DNA of 64,000 nucleotides from Borborobacter arsenicus (lineage in GTDB: Bacteria > Pseudomonadota > Alphaproteobacteria > Rhizobiales > Rhizobiaceae): NCBI RefSeq assembly GCF_003934165.1, contig NZ_RKST01000020.1, positions 36,782 through 100,781 of the forward strand, read 5' to 3'. Shown piece after piece: positions 1 through 7,406 of the stretch. Each line of letters begins with the position of its first letter. Position 1 is the first letter of the stretch. A program made the position numbers and the translations under genes. The notes beneath the pieces are model-generated. The model was given only the letters and a program-made list of their open reading frames with translations. It was not told where the DNA came from and did not search any database.

Positions 1-331
1 GCTTCTGGCTTGCCAGCGCTTTGACATAGACGGTCGAAAGAGATTGACGCGCATCATTTGCGCTATGCCGCGAGCGTCGTTTCGATCCGTCTTCTTCGCG
101 TGCCGTGTTCGATGCAGATCGCCAGTAACCCGGCTTCCGCAAGGCCACTGAACAACACGGTCCTGCCTCAAGCCCGACCCGTACGCAATTCCAGGAAGGA
201 TCGGTCAGAATCTCTGCAAGATCGTCAGGATGGCTGATGACCTTCATCTCACGGCAAATCTTACCCGTTTCGTCCACAATGCATATGGAGGTCTCTTTCA
301 CAGAAACGTCCAATCCGGCAAAATGCTCCAT
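1..331 (-). pseudogene. IS110-family transposase, 5' end, frameshifted and cut by the window edge
   Basis: Read on the minus strand from an ATG at 331, the frame begins MEHFAGLDVSVKETSICIVD, the start of IS110-type (DEDD) transposases with the first catalytic Asp in GLDV. It continues with CREMKVISHPDDLAEIL and GLEAGP. After that the recognisable pieces (LFSGLAEAGLLAICIEHGT, then TDRNDARGIAQMMRVNLF, then VYVKALASQK) lie in different frames, so at least two small deletions have broken the gene. The 3' part lies outside the window. IS110 elements encode a single transposase acting on circular intermediates; this copy should be inactive. The family call is by motif only. Confidence 0.75.
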
Positions 332-583
332 GCTGCGCTTCCTTTCTGATCTCGTGGTGCTTCACACAGACCGCGTTTTATCATCAGCTCGAAGCGCAGC
401 ACCTGAACACATGACCGCCAAATGGGACGCGAGCCGAATATCCCATCTGAACACATACGAGGGTGATCGCCGCATCATCTTTCCGCAAAAAATATCTGGA
501 ACGATGTCGATCCTGCGGGCGCTTGTTCGTCGTAGGGGCAGAAAGGCGGATTTGGCCTTTCTTGGATCAAAGGAGAAAATACG

Positions 584-1000
584 ATGCGCGTTATGGTTAT
601 GGTTAAGGCTACCGAAGACAGCGAGGCGGGGATGAACCCCTCGGTCGAACTCCTCGAGGCCATGGGCAAATACAATGAGGAATTGGTCAATGCCGGCGTC
701 ATGCTGGCTGGCGACGGCCTCAAGCCTTCGTCGAACGGCAAGCGCGTGGCCTTCGACGGCCCGAACCGCACCGTTATCGACGGGCCGTTTGCCGAGACCC
801 GCGAACTGGTCGCTGGCTACTGGATGTGGGAGGTCAAGGATATGGCCGACGCGGTCGAGTGGGTGAAGCGCTGCCCCAATCCGATGCCTGGCCCCAGCGA
901 GATTGAGATCCGTCCGGTCTACGAACTGGAGGACTTCGGCGAAAGCGAAGCACTCGAAATCCATCGTAAGGTGGGCGAGAAGCTCGCTGCGAAGAATTGA
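584..1000 (+). CDS. YciI/DGPF-domain protein (138 aa)
   Basis: Small cytoplasmic protein of the YCII-related superfamily. The hallmark DGPF motif is at about residues 66-69 (VIDGPFAETRELVAGYWMWE), and the N terminus is the typical MRVMVMVKATEDSEAG strand. A good ribosome binding site (AGGAG) precedes the ATG by 8 bases. The gene ends 73 bases before an ECF sigma factor gene on the same strand. DGPF proteins are commonly encoded next to ECF sigma factors of the ECF42 type and are thought to be regulatory partners or targets. No enzymatic function is established for this subgroup. Length is normal and there is no sign of damage. Confidence 0.9.
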   Translation: MRVMVMVKATEDSEAGMNPSVELLEAMGKYNEELVNAGVMLAGDGLKPSSNGKRVAFDGPNRTVIDGPFAETRELVAGYWMWEVKDMADAVEWVKRCPNPMPGPSEIEIRPVYELEDFGESEALEIHRKVGEKLAAKN

Positions 1001-1073
1001 GTATTTTTCGGGCAGGGACGGTTTTCTTGGAGGCGCTTGCCCCGTCCTGGCAGAAATGATGTGATCTGCGGCC

Positions 1074-2333
1074 ATGACGGCCGCCGACACGCATCAAGCC
1101 ATCGAGGCAGTTTTCCGGATCGAATGGGCCAAGCTCGTGGCGGGCCTGGCGCAGTTGGTGCGCGACGTTGGCCTGGCCGAGGAACTGGCACAGGACGCGC
1201 TGGTGGTTGCGCTGTCCAAATGGCCTGAGAGTGGAATTCCGAAAAATCCCGGCGCCTGGCTGATGGCGGCGGCCAAGCGGCGTGGCATCGACGGGTTGCG
1301 CCGCAACAGGATGCTTGAGCGCAAGCACGCCGAGATCACCCGCGATCTGGAGGAGGAGCGCAAAGCCAGTATCGAAGACATCGGAGCGGCCATGGACGAC
1401 GATATTGGCGATGAACTGTTGAGCCTGATTTTCACGGCCTGCCATCCTCTCTTGTCGCGTGAGGCGCGTGCGGCCTTGACCCTGCGCCTCATCGGCGGGC
1501 TCACCACCGGGGAGATTGCGCGCGCCTTCCTCTCCAATGAGGCGACCATTGCCCAGCGCATCGTGCGCGCCAAGAAAACGCTTGGCAATGCCGGTCTGAC
1601 CTTCGAAGTACCGCGTGGCAAGGAACGGGGGGAACGTCTCGCCTCGGTGCTGGAGGTCATCTACCTGATTTTCAACGAGGGTTATGTGGCCACTGCCGGC
1701 GAAGACCTGGTTCGCCCCGCTTTGTGCGCGGAGGCGCAGCGGCTGGGCCGCATTCTCGCTGGTCTCATGCCCGACGAGCCGGAGGTCTTCGGCCTGCTGG
1801 CGCTGATGGAGATCCAGGCCTCGCGCCTGGCCGCCCGCCAGGGGCCGGACGGCTCACCGGTTCCGTTAACCGAGCAGAACCGCGCACGATGGGATCAGCT
1901 CCTGATCCGCCGTGGCCTTGCAGCGCTGGAACGCGCCGGAGCCCCGACCGCCACCTCCGGTCCTTACGCGCTGCAGGCCGCGCTCGCCGCATGTCATGCA
2001 AGGGCCCGAAAGGCCGAGGACACGGACTGGCAGCGGATCGCGGCGCTCTATGACAATCTCATGGACGTGACGCCGTCGCCGGTGATCGATCTCAACCGTT
2101 CGGTGGCCTACAGCATGGCATTTGGCCCCGAAGCCGGCTTGAAGCTCCTCGACAGAATCGCGCAACCTGAAACCTTGCGCGACTACGCCCCGCTGCCGGC
2201 TGCCAAGGGAGATTTTCTGTTCCGGGCAGGCCGCCTGGCCGAAGCGCGAGCCCAGTTCGAGCGTGCGGCCGGGCTCACCCGTAACGAGCGCGAAAAAGCC
2301 TTCCTGCTCCAGCGGGCAGCCGACTGCGGCTAA
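1074..2333 (+). CDS. ECF sigma factor with long C-terminal extension (ECF42-like, 419 aa)
   Basis: RNA polymerase sigma factor of the extracytoplasmic function class. Region 2 lies around residues 20-90 (VGLAEELAQDALVVALSKWP, then WLMAAAKRRGIDGLRRNR). Region 4 lies around 120-170 (LSREARAALTLRLIGGLTTG, then EIARAFLSNEATIAQRIVRA). About 230 further residues follow, helix-rich and TPR-like (TSGPYALQAALAACHARA, then LNRSVAYSMAFGPEAGLKLL). This large extension is the mark of the ECF42 group, which lacks a classical anti-sigma factor; the extension is thought to control activity. The DGPF gene just upstream fits that group. The 3' end converges on the 61-aa membrane protein gene, only 13 bases away. 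Target promoters cannot be predicted here. Confidence 0.9.
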   Translation: MTAADTHQAIEAVFRIEWAKLVAGLAQLVRDVGLAEELAQDALVVALSKWPESGIPKNPGAWLMAAAKRRGIDGLRRNRMLERKHAEITRDLEEERKASIEDIGAAMDDDIGDELLSLIFTACHPLLSREARAALTLRLIGGLTTGEIARAFLSNEATIAQRIVRAKKTLGNAGLTFEVPRGKERGERLASVLEVIYLIFNEGYVATAGEDLVRPALCAEAQRLGRILAGLMPDEPEVFGLLALMEIQASRLAARQGPDGSPVPLTEQNRARWDQLLIRRGLAALERAGAPTATSGPYALQAALAACHARARKAEDTDWQRIAALYDNLMDVTPSPVIDLNRSVAYSMAFGPEAGLKLLDRIAQPETLRDYAPLPAAKGDFLFRAGRLAEARAQFERAAGLTRNEREKAFLLQRAADCG

Positions 2334-2346
2334 CCCCAAGCGCCTA

Positions 2347-2532
2347 TCATCTGCCGACCGAAGGCGGCCGGCGAGGGCGAAAAAGCTCGTCCCATATGTC
2401 GTAGGCGGCAAGCACAAGCCCGATCAGCAGAACGACCGTCAGATCCAGGCGCGGCACGAATCTCAACAGAATGAAACAGAACGCCGCAAGCGTGAGAAAG
2501 GCGAATGCGGCGAAAATCTTTTTTCTCAACAT
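2347..2532 (-). CDS. Small membrane protein (61 aa), last gene of the TRAP operon
   Basis: Starts three bases after the stop of the TRAP large permease gene on the same strand, so it is very likely co-translated with it. The protein has two predicted membrane segments (about residues 7-22, AAFAFLTLAAFCFILL, and 30-44, LTVVLLIGLVLAAYDIW) and a basic tail (RPRRPPSVGR). I do not recognise a family. It may be an accessory subunit of the transporter or simply a co-transcribed hypothetical. Tight spacing and membrane character make a real gene more likely than a random frame. Confidence 0.6.
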   Translation of the reverse strand: MLRKKIFAAFAFLTLAAFCFILLRFVPRLDLTVVLLIGLVLAAYDIWDELFRPRRPPSVGR

Positions 2533-2535
2533 CGC

Positions 2536-3960
2536 CTAGCCTCCGTAGATCGCGTTCGGCAGCCAGAACACGATGCTGTCGGGGAACAAATACATGATCA
2601 CCATGCACAGGATGACGATGGCCATATAGGGCAGCATGCCGAGGAAAATGTCCGTCAATCGCACATGGGATGGCGAGACGCCCTTCAGGTAGTAGGCGGA
2701 CATTGCCATTGGCGGCGAAAGGAATGCCGTCTGCAGGTTGACCGCCACCAGAATGCCGAAGAACAACGGGTCGATGTCGAAATGCGGCAGAAGCGGGATG
2801 AAGATCGGTATGAAAATGACGATGATCTCGGTCCATTCCAGCGGCCAGCCGAGGATGAAGATGATGATCTGCGCCATGATCAGGAACATCAGAGGCGACA
2901 TATCGAGGCCGGTGACGAAATCGCTGATCAATTGCTGTCCGCCGAGATAGGCGAAGACGGAGGCGAAGGTGGCCGAGCCGACGAAGAGCCAGCACACCAT
3001 GGCCGACGTCCGTGCCGTGAGGTAGATCGATTCCTTCAGCCGTTGCCAGGTCAGCGCCCGATAGGCAGCCGCCAGGACCAGGCCGCCGAGCGCGCCGATA
3101 GCGGCGGCCTCGGAAGGGGTGGCGAAGCCGAACAGGATGGCGCCCAGAACGGCCAGGATGAGTACGGCCAGCGGCACGAAGGAGGTGAGCATCATCAACG
3201 CCACCTGCGGCACAGTATGGTCGCCGATGTCCTCCTTTGTCGGACGGGGAGCCAGACGCGGCTGTAGGCTAGCCCGTGTCACGACATAAACGAGATAGAG
3301 ACCCGCCAGCAGGAATCCCGGCAATAGCGCGCCTGCATACATGCGCACCACCGAGATGCCGGACGTCGCCGCATAGACTATGAGCAGGATCGACGGCGGG
3401 ATCAGGATGCCAAGCGTGCCGCCAGCACAGATGACGCCGGTTGCGTAGCGGATATCGTATTTCGCCTTCAGCATTGCCGGCAGGGCAAGCAGGCCCATCA
3501 GCGTCACAACGGCACCGACAATACCGGTCGCGGTGGCAAACAGCGTGCAAGTGACGAGGGCAGCTACCGCCATCGACCCCGGGACCCGGCTGGTGGCGAT
3601 ATAGAGGGTGGAGAACAGCCGGTCGACGATGTTCGCTCTTTCCACGATGTAGCCCATGAACAGGAACAGAGGGACGGCAGTCAGCACATCATTCTGGATG
3701 ACCGAATAGGTCTGGTTGACGAACAGGTCGAAGATGCGGTTGTTGAAGAAGCCGCCGAGCCAGGTTTCAACTTGCGTGAAGGTATCGGCGCCGGCCTCGA
3801 CTGCGCGGTCATAGCTGCGCCACATGCGGCCGACGTCGTAATAGGCGTAGTATCCGAACCCCACGCCGAGCGCCATCAGCGTGAAGGCGACGGGAAAGCC
3901 GAGGAAGATGGCAAGCAGCAGGATGAGAAGCATCCCGACAGCGATATATGCGTCCGTCAT
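2536..3960 (-). CDS. dctM: TRAP transporter large permease, DctM type (474 aa)
   Basis: Large membrane subunit of a tripartite ATP-independent periplasmic importer. It carries the ion-coupled translocation pathway for an organic acid or similar solute bound by DctP. About 12 hydrophobic segments are visible, starting with VGMLLILLLAIFLGFPVAFT. Family landmarks include CAGGTLGILIPPSILLIVYA near residue 180 and the C-terminal half VAVNLQTAFLSPPMAMSAYY. It is longer than the common 425 residues because of a hydrophilic loop at about residues 37-75, seen in some DctM subgroups. Its ATG overlaps the DctQ stop by four bases (ATGA). The substrate cannot be told from the sequence. Confidence 0.93.
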   Translation of the reverse strand: MTDAYIAVGMLLILLLAIFLGFPVAFTLMALGVGFGYYAYYDVGRMWRSYDRAVEAGADTFTQVETWLGGFFNNRIFDLFVNQTYSVIQNDVLTAVPLFLFMGYIVERANIVDRLFSTLYIATSRVPGSMAVAALVTCTLFATATGIVGAVVTLMGLLALPAMLKAKYDIRYATGVICAGGTLGILIPPSILLIVYAATSGISVVRMYAGALLPGFLLAGLYLVYVVTRASLQPRLAPRPTKEDIGDHTVPQVALMMLTSFVPLAVLILAVLGAILFGFATPSEAAAIGALGGLVLAAAYRALTWQRLKESIYLTARTSAMVCWLFVGSATFASVFAYLGGQQLISDFVTGLDMSPLMFLIMAQIIIFILGWPLEWTEIIVIFIPIFIPLLPHFDIDPLFFGILVAVNLQTAFLSPPMAMSAYYLKGVSPSHVRLTDIFLGMLPYMAIVILCMVIMYLFPDSIVFWLPNAIYGG

Positions 3961-4598
3961 CGGGTTTCCCCATTGTTCTCTTCATGCGGCTGGGCCAGGC
4001 CCGGTGGAAGTTCGGCCGCCCCTTCCTTCAGAACGTCGAGGCTCTTGGCCTCAAGCAGCACCTTGTCGAGTTCCTCGACATCCTCGGCCGCCTTCACCCA
4101 CTCCCCGGTCCTGATGCAGATGATGCAGCGGAACACCTGCGCGATGCCCTGCAGGAAAAGCAGGATGCCGGCCGCGACGATGACCGCCTTGAACTGGAAG
4201 ATCGGCACGCCGGCGGGGCTGTTGGAGCTGACCTCCATGTAGCGCCAACTCCGTTCGGCATATTTCCAGCCCGAAAAGATGAGCGCCGTCACGCCGGGAA
4301 AGAAGAAAACCAGGTAGAGCACCAGTTCCAGCCTGGCCTGGGTGCGCGGCTGCCAGAGCCGGTAGATGAAGTCCCCGCGCACGTGACCGTCGCGCGAGAG
4401 CGTGTAGGCACCCGCCATCATGAACAGCGTGCCATAGAGCATGTAGCTGAGGTCGAAGGCCCAGGGGGTCGGTGCGCGGAAGAAATAGCGCACAACCACC
4501 TCGTAGCTCACGCCGAGCGTCATGATCAGCACGCCCCATGCGAACACCTTGCCAAACCACGCTGACAGGTCGTCGGCGAATGCGATGTATCGGAGCAT
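3957..4598 (-). CDS. dctQ: TRAP transporter small permease, DctQ type (213 aa)
   Basis: Small membrane subunit that pairs with DctM. Four membrane segments are visible (around residues 15-35, 48-64, 90-112 and 134-155), with the family-like stretches TLGVSYEVVVRYFFRAPTPW and WAFDLSYMLYGTLFMMAGAY. A hydrophilic acidic tail of about 45 residues follows the last segment. The gene sits between dctP (71 bases upstream) and dctM (four-base overlap), the usual P-Q-M order. It is intact and of normal size. Confidence 0.93.
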   Translation of the reverse strand: MLRYIAFADDLSAWFGKVFAWGVLIMTLGVSYEVVVRYFFRAPTPWAFDLSYMLYGTLFMMAGAYTLSRDGHVRGDFIYRLWQPRTQARLELVLYLVFFFPGVTALIFSGWKYAERSWRYMEVSSNSPAGVPIFQFKAVIVAAGILLFLQGIAQVFRCIICIRTGEWVKAAEDVEELDKVLLEAKSLDVLKEGAAELPPGLAQPHEENNGETR

Positions 4599-4669
4599 CC
4601 CGGTGATTTCCTCATTGGCGTTCCGGCCCGTACGGGTGGCCGGAACGCCTGCGCGGATGGAACGAGCCC

Positions 4670-5794
4670 TTAAAGCTTCAGCTTTCCGGGGAAGTAATGT
4701 TCATAGGCAAGTGCGAGGTCGGCGGAATTCATTAGTTCGTAGAACACCACGCGCTCCACCCATTCGCGCTGACTGTCGAGGACGCGCTTCATGAATGGAT
4801 CGGCCTCCAGCGTGGGAATGATCTGGTCCCAGGCCTTTAGCTGGGCGTCGAGGATTTCCTTCGATGTCCGATGGACGGTAACGCCATGGTCGGATTGCAG
4901 CTTGGCGAGGTCGCTCGAATAATTATCCATGGCAAGCGCGGTGTTGGCCGTGCTCGCCGCCTCCACGCCATATTCGAGGATTGCCTGCAAATCTTCCGGC
5001 AGATCGTCGAATATGTCCTTGTTGAACAGGAATTCGAAGGATTCGCTCGCCTGATGGTAGGACGACAATATGTAGTTCTTGGCGACGTCCTGTGAACCGA
5101 AGCGTATGTCCGATGAGGGATTGTTGAACTCGAAGGCGTCGATGACCCCGCGTTCCATTGCCGGCACGATCTCGCCGCCGGGAAGCTGAGCGACGCTCAG
5201 GCCCAAATTCTGCATGAGATCGGCCGCAAGGCCGACGGTGCGGTATTTCAGGCCGTTGACGTCGGCGACCGTGGCCACCGGGTTCTTGAACCAGCCGAAG
5301 GGCTGCGCCGGCATCGGAAAGCCGTAGAAGCCGTAGAGATTGAGACCCATGATGTCTTGGGTGAGCTCGCGGTAGAGGTCCTTGCCGCCGCCCTGGTGGA
5401 ACCATGCAAGCATGGTGGTTGCGCTGCCGCCGAAAACCGGGCCGGTTCCGAACAGCGAGGCTGCCTTGTGCTTTCCATACCAGTAGACGGGGACTGTGTG
5501 GGCCGCATCGATCACGCCGTCATTGACGGCATCGAGGACCTGGAAGGCGCCGACTACTGCGCCGGCGGGGAGCAACTCGAACTTGACACGACCGCCGGAC
5601 ATTTTCTCGACGCGTTCGATATATTGACGGGCGAAATCCATCCAGATGTCGGATGCCGGCCATGATGTTTGCATCTTTATGGTGACCGGTGACTGGGCCA
5701 GAACGGCCGGGGCTGCAAGTGCACTTGCGGCAGTTGCGCCAACAAGCGTGGACGCACCCAAAAGCTCGCGACGCGAGATCGCTTTCTTAGCCAT
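4670..5794 (-). CDS. dctP: TRAP transporter substrate-binding protein, DctP family (374 aa)
   Basis: Periplasmic binding protein that delivers solute to the DctQM permease. The N terminus is a twin-arginine-type signal (SRRELLGASTLVGATAASAL, then cleavage near LAAPAVLA). The mature part starts QSPVTIKMQTSWPASDIW and contains AAHTVPVYWYGKHKAASLFG and GGEIVPAMERGVIDAFEFNN, typical of the DctP branch that includes 2-keto-acid/lactate binders such as TakP. That subgroup assignment is an inference. A strong ribosome binding site (GGAGG, 8 bases before ATG) marks the first gene of the operon. The 420-base region upstream presumably holds the promoter. Confidence 0.92.
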   Translation of the reverse strand: MAKKAISRRELLGASTLVGATAASALAAPAVLAQSPVTIKMQTSWPASDIWMDFARQYIERVEKMSGGRVKFELLPAGAVVGAFQVLDAVNDGVIDAAHTVPVYWYGKHKAASLFGTGPVFGGSATTMLAWFHQGGGKDLYRELTQDIMGLNLYGFYGFPMPAQPFGWFKNPVATVADVNGLKYRTVGLAADLMQNLGLSVAQLPGGEIVPAMERGVIDAFEFNNPSSDIRFGSQDVAKNYILSSYHQASESFEFLFNKDIFDDLPEDLQAILEYGVEAASTANTALAMDNYSSDLAKLQSDHGVTVHRTSKEILDAQLKAWDQIIPTLEADPFMKRVLDSQREWVERVVFYELMNSADLALAYEHYFPGKLKL

Positions 5795-6217
5795 AGTATT
5801 TCCTCCCTATTTTATCGTATAGTTCACCTCTTATTCTGTATTTCAAACTCTGCCGGACACTCAAATAATGGTGTCTTGTCGAACGGCATCCTCACCGGGC
5901 CGATCAGCCGCAGAGCGCCTTCGCTAATCATCCTGTTCAAAGATCAACCAGTTCGGCATGACTGTCAACAAGCGCAAAACACCGGTTCGGCAGACACCGG
6001 AATGCGCGGTTTTGCGTGGGTTCCTTGCCTGGTTCGGCAATGCCGGCCGTCAGGGGGCCTTGCTCGACCCAGGGCAGAGCAGTGCCAAGTGGCTCGGGCC
6101 TCAAGGGTGGCGCATGGCGTTATCGCAAGAGCCTATCCAAAAGAGAGTATGCCCCATCCAAAGTGCTTAAGGGCTGCCGATAAGACACCACGCCCCGCAG
6201 CGTGGTAGAAATCATAC
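5795..6217. other. Intergenic region between dctP and the FecR-like gene (423 bp)
   Basis: No convincing gene. The dctP ribosome binding site is at the left end on the minus strand. Short open frames here (for example from 5958 on the plus strand) have no ribosome binding site or family resemblance. It should hold two divergent promoters, but I cannot place -35/-10 boxes with confidence. Confidence 0.5.
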
Positions 6218-7375
6218 ATGCTGACGGGTGGAATGTCGTCCCTGCACCGTGCCGCAGTTGCGGCACTGGCGACAGTTGCGCTCTTCAATTCAACGCCGCC
6301 AAAGGCAGCCGAGCAGGTTGGCGAAGCGGTCCTGATCAAAACCGCTGTCACAGGCGAGAGCGGCCCGCTGGCAGTCAGATCGGCGGTTCACCGCGACGAG
6401 CGGATTCGCACCTCCAATAGCGGGCTTGGTCAGTTCATCTTCCGGGACGGAACCAAGCTTGCGGTCGGATGGGGCTCGTCCGTCGTCATCGACAAGTTCG
6501 TCTACGACGATAGCAGATCGGTCAAGAAGCTCACCATCAAGGCCGCCAAGGGGACCTTCCGCTGGATCAGCGGAAATTCGGCATCCTCAGCCTATGAGAT
6601 CGTGACGCCTGCCGGAACGATCGGGGTCCGCGGAACCGCATTCGATTTTTCCATAGCGGCAAACGGAACGACCGCCGTTGTCCTGTTGAACGGTTCGGCC
6701 CAATTTTGCGGCAGCAATGGCTGCCAGCAACTGACGCGGCGATGCGATTGCGTGATCGCGACGCGGGCGAACGGCGTGAGCGATCCACGCCGGGTCGATC
6801 GCAGCGTGCTGAGGACCCTGGGCAGCGGGCGGGCGTTGCCGTTTCTTTCCGGCAACCAGACACTTTCGGGCGGATTCCAGTCGAGCCGCGATGGCTGCGG
6901 TCTCACCATGGCGTCGGTCGGGGACAGGGGGCAAGACAGGATCAGCCCGGCCCCTGAGCCCCCCACGGCAACCAATCCCGATCGTCCGGGTCCGCCCGAC
7001 AAGCCTGACAGGCCTGACAGGCCCGATAAGCCGGATAAACCTGACAAGCCGGATAAGCCGAGCAAGCCCGATAAACCGGATAGGCCGGATAGGCCCGATA
7101 GACCCGATAGACCCGACAGGCCGGATAGACCCGATAGACCCGACAGGCCCGACAGGGCGGATAGACCCGATAGACCCGACAGGCCCGACAGGCCGGATAG
7201 ACCCGATAGGCCCGACAGGCCCGACAGGCCCGACAAGAGCCACCATGGCAACCCCGGAAATGGAAGCGGCTTTGGTAACGCAGGGGGCTACGGGAGTGGC
7301 TTTGGCAACAGTGGACGCGAACATGTCGGTGGTTCGGTTCAAGGAGGTGGAGACTCTCATCACGGTAGCCGCTAG
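6218..7375 (+). CDS. FecR-domain secreted protein with Pro-Asp-Arg repeat tail (385 aa)
   Basis: Exported protein: signal peptide at residues 1-30 (HRAAVAALATVALFNST, then PPKAAEQVG). A FecR-like beta domain spans about 50-160 (TSNSGLGQFIFRDGTKLAVG, YEIVTPAGTIGVRGTAFDFS). About four cysteines follow in CGSNGCQQLTRRCDC. Residues ~245-340 are almost pure PDR/PDK tripeptides, and the tail is Gly-rich (GNGSGFGNAGGYGSGFGNSG). In rhizobia such FecR proteins are commonly next to CHASE2-domain adenylate cyclases, as here (convergent neighbour). The role is unknown; a surface or periplasmic sensor is an inference. The start could also be the ATG at 6233. The repeat tract is prone to length variation. 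Confidence 0.8.
   Translation: MLTGGMSSLHRAAVAALATVALFNSTPPKAAEQVGEAVLIKTAVTGESGPLAVRSAVHRDERIRTSNSGLGQFIFRDGTKLAVGWGSSVVIDKFVYDDSRSVKKLTIKAAKGTFRWISGNSASSAYEIVTPAGTIGVRGTAFDFSIAANGTTAVVLLNGSAQFCGSNGCQQLTRRCDCVIATRANGVSDPRRVDRSVLRTLGSGRALPFLSGNQTLSGGFQSSRDGCGLTMASVGDRGQDRISPAPEPPTATNPDRPGPPDKPDRPDRPDKPDKPDKPDKPSKPDKPDRPDRPDRPDRPDRPDRPDRPDRPDRADRPDRPDRPDRPDRPDRPDRPDRPDKSHHGNPGNGSGFGNAGGYGSGFGNSGREHVGGSVQGGGDSHHGSR
6990..7236 (+). repeat. Tandem low-complexity repeat encoding PDR/PDK units
   Basis: Degenerate 9- and 18-base units of the type CCCGATAGACCCGACAGG repeat through the 3' third of the FecR-like gene. All copies stay in frame and differ mainly at third positions, indicating selection on the protein (Pro-Asp-Arg) as well as slippage. 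The minus strand shows a matching spurious frame of GLS repeats. Confidence 0.85.
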
Positions 7376-7406
7376 ATCATGATTTCGAAATAAAAGAGAT
7401 GGCGAT

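Noticed and set aside
6990..7236. Possible CRISPR array
   Set aside because: Units are contiguous, in frame and without unique spacers; they encode Pro-Asp-Arg repeats.
6592..7251. Long minus-strand frame rich in GLS repeats
   Set aside because: It is the mirror of the PDR repeat of the FecR-like gene; periodic coding DNA leaves the other strand open.
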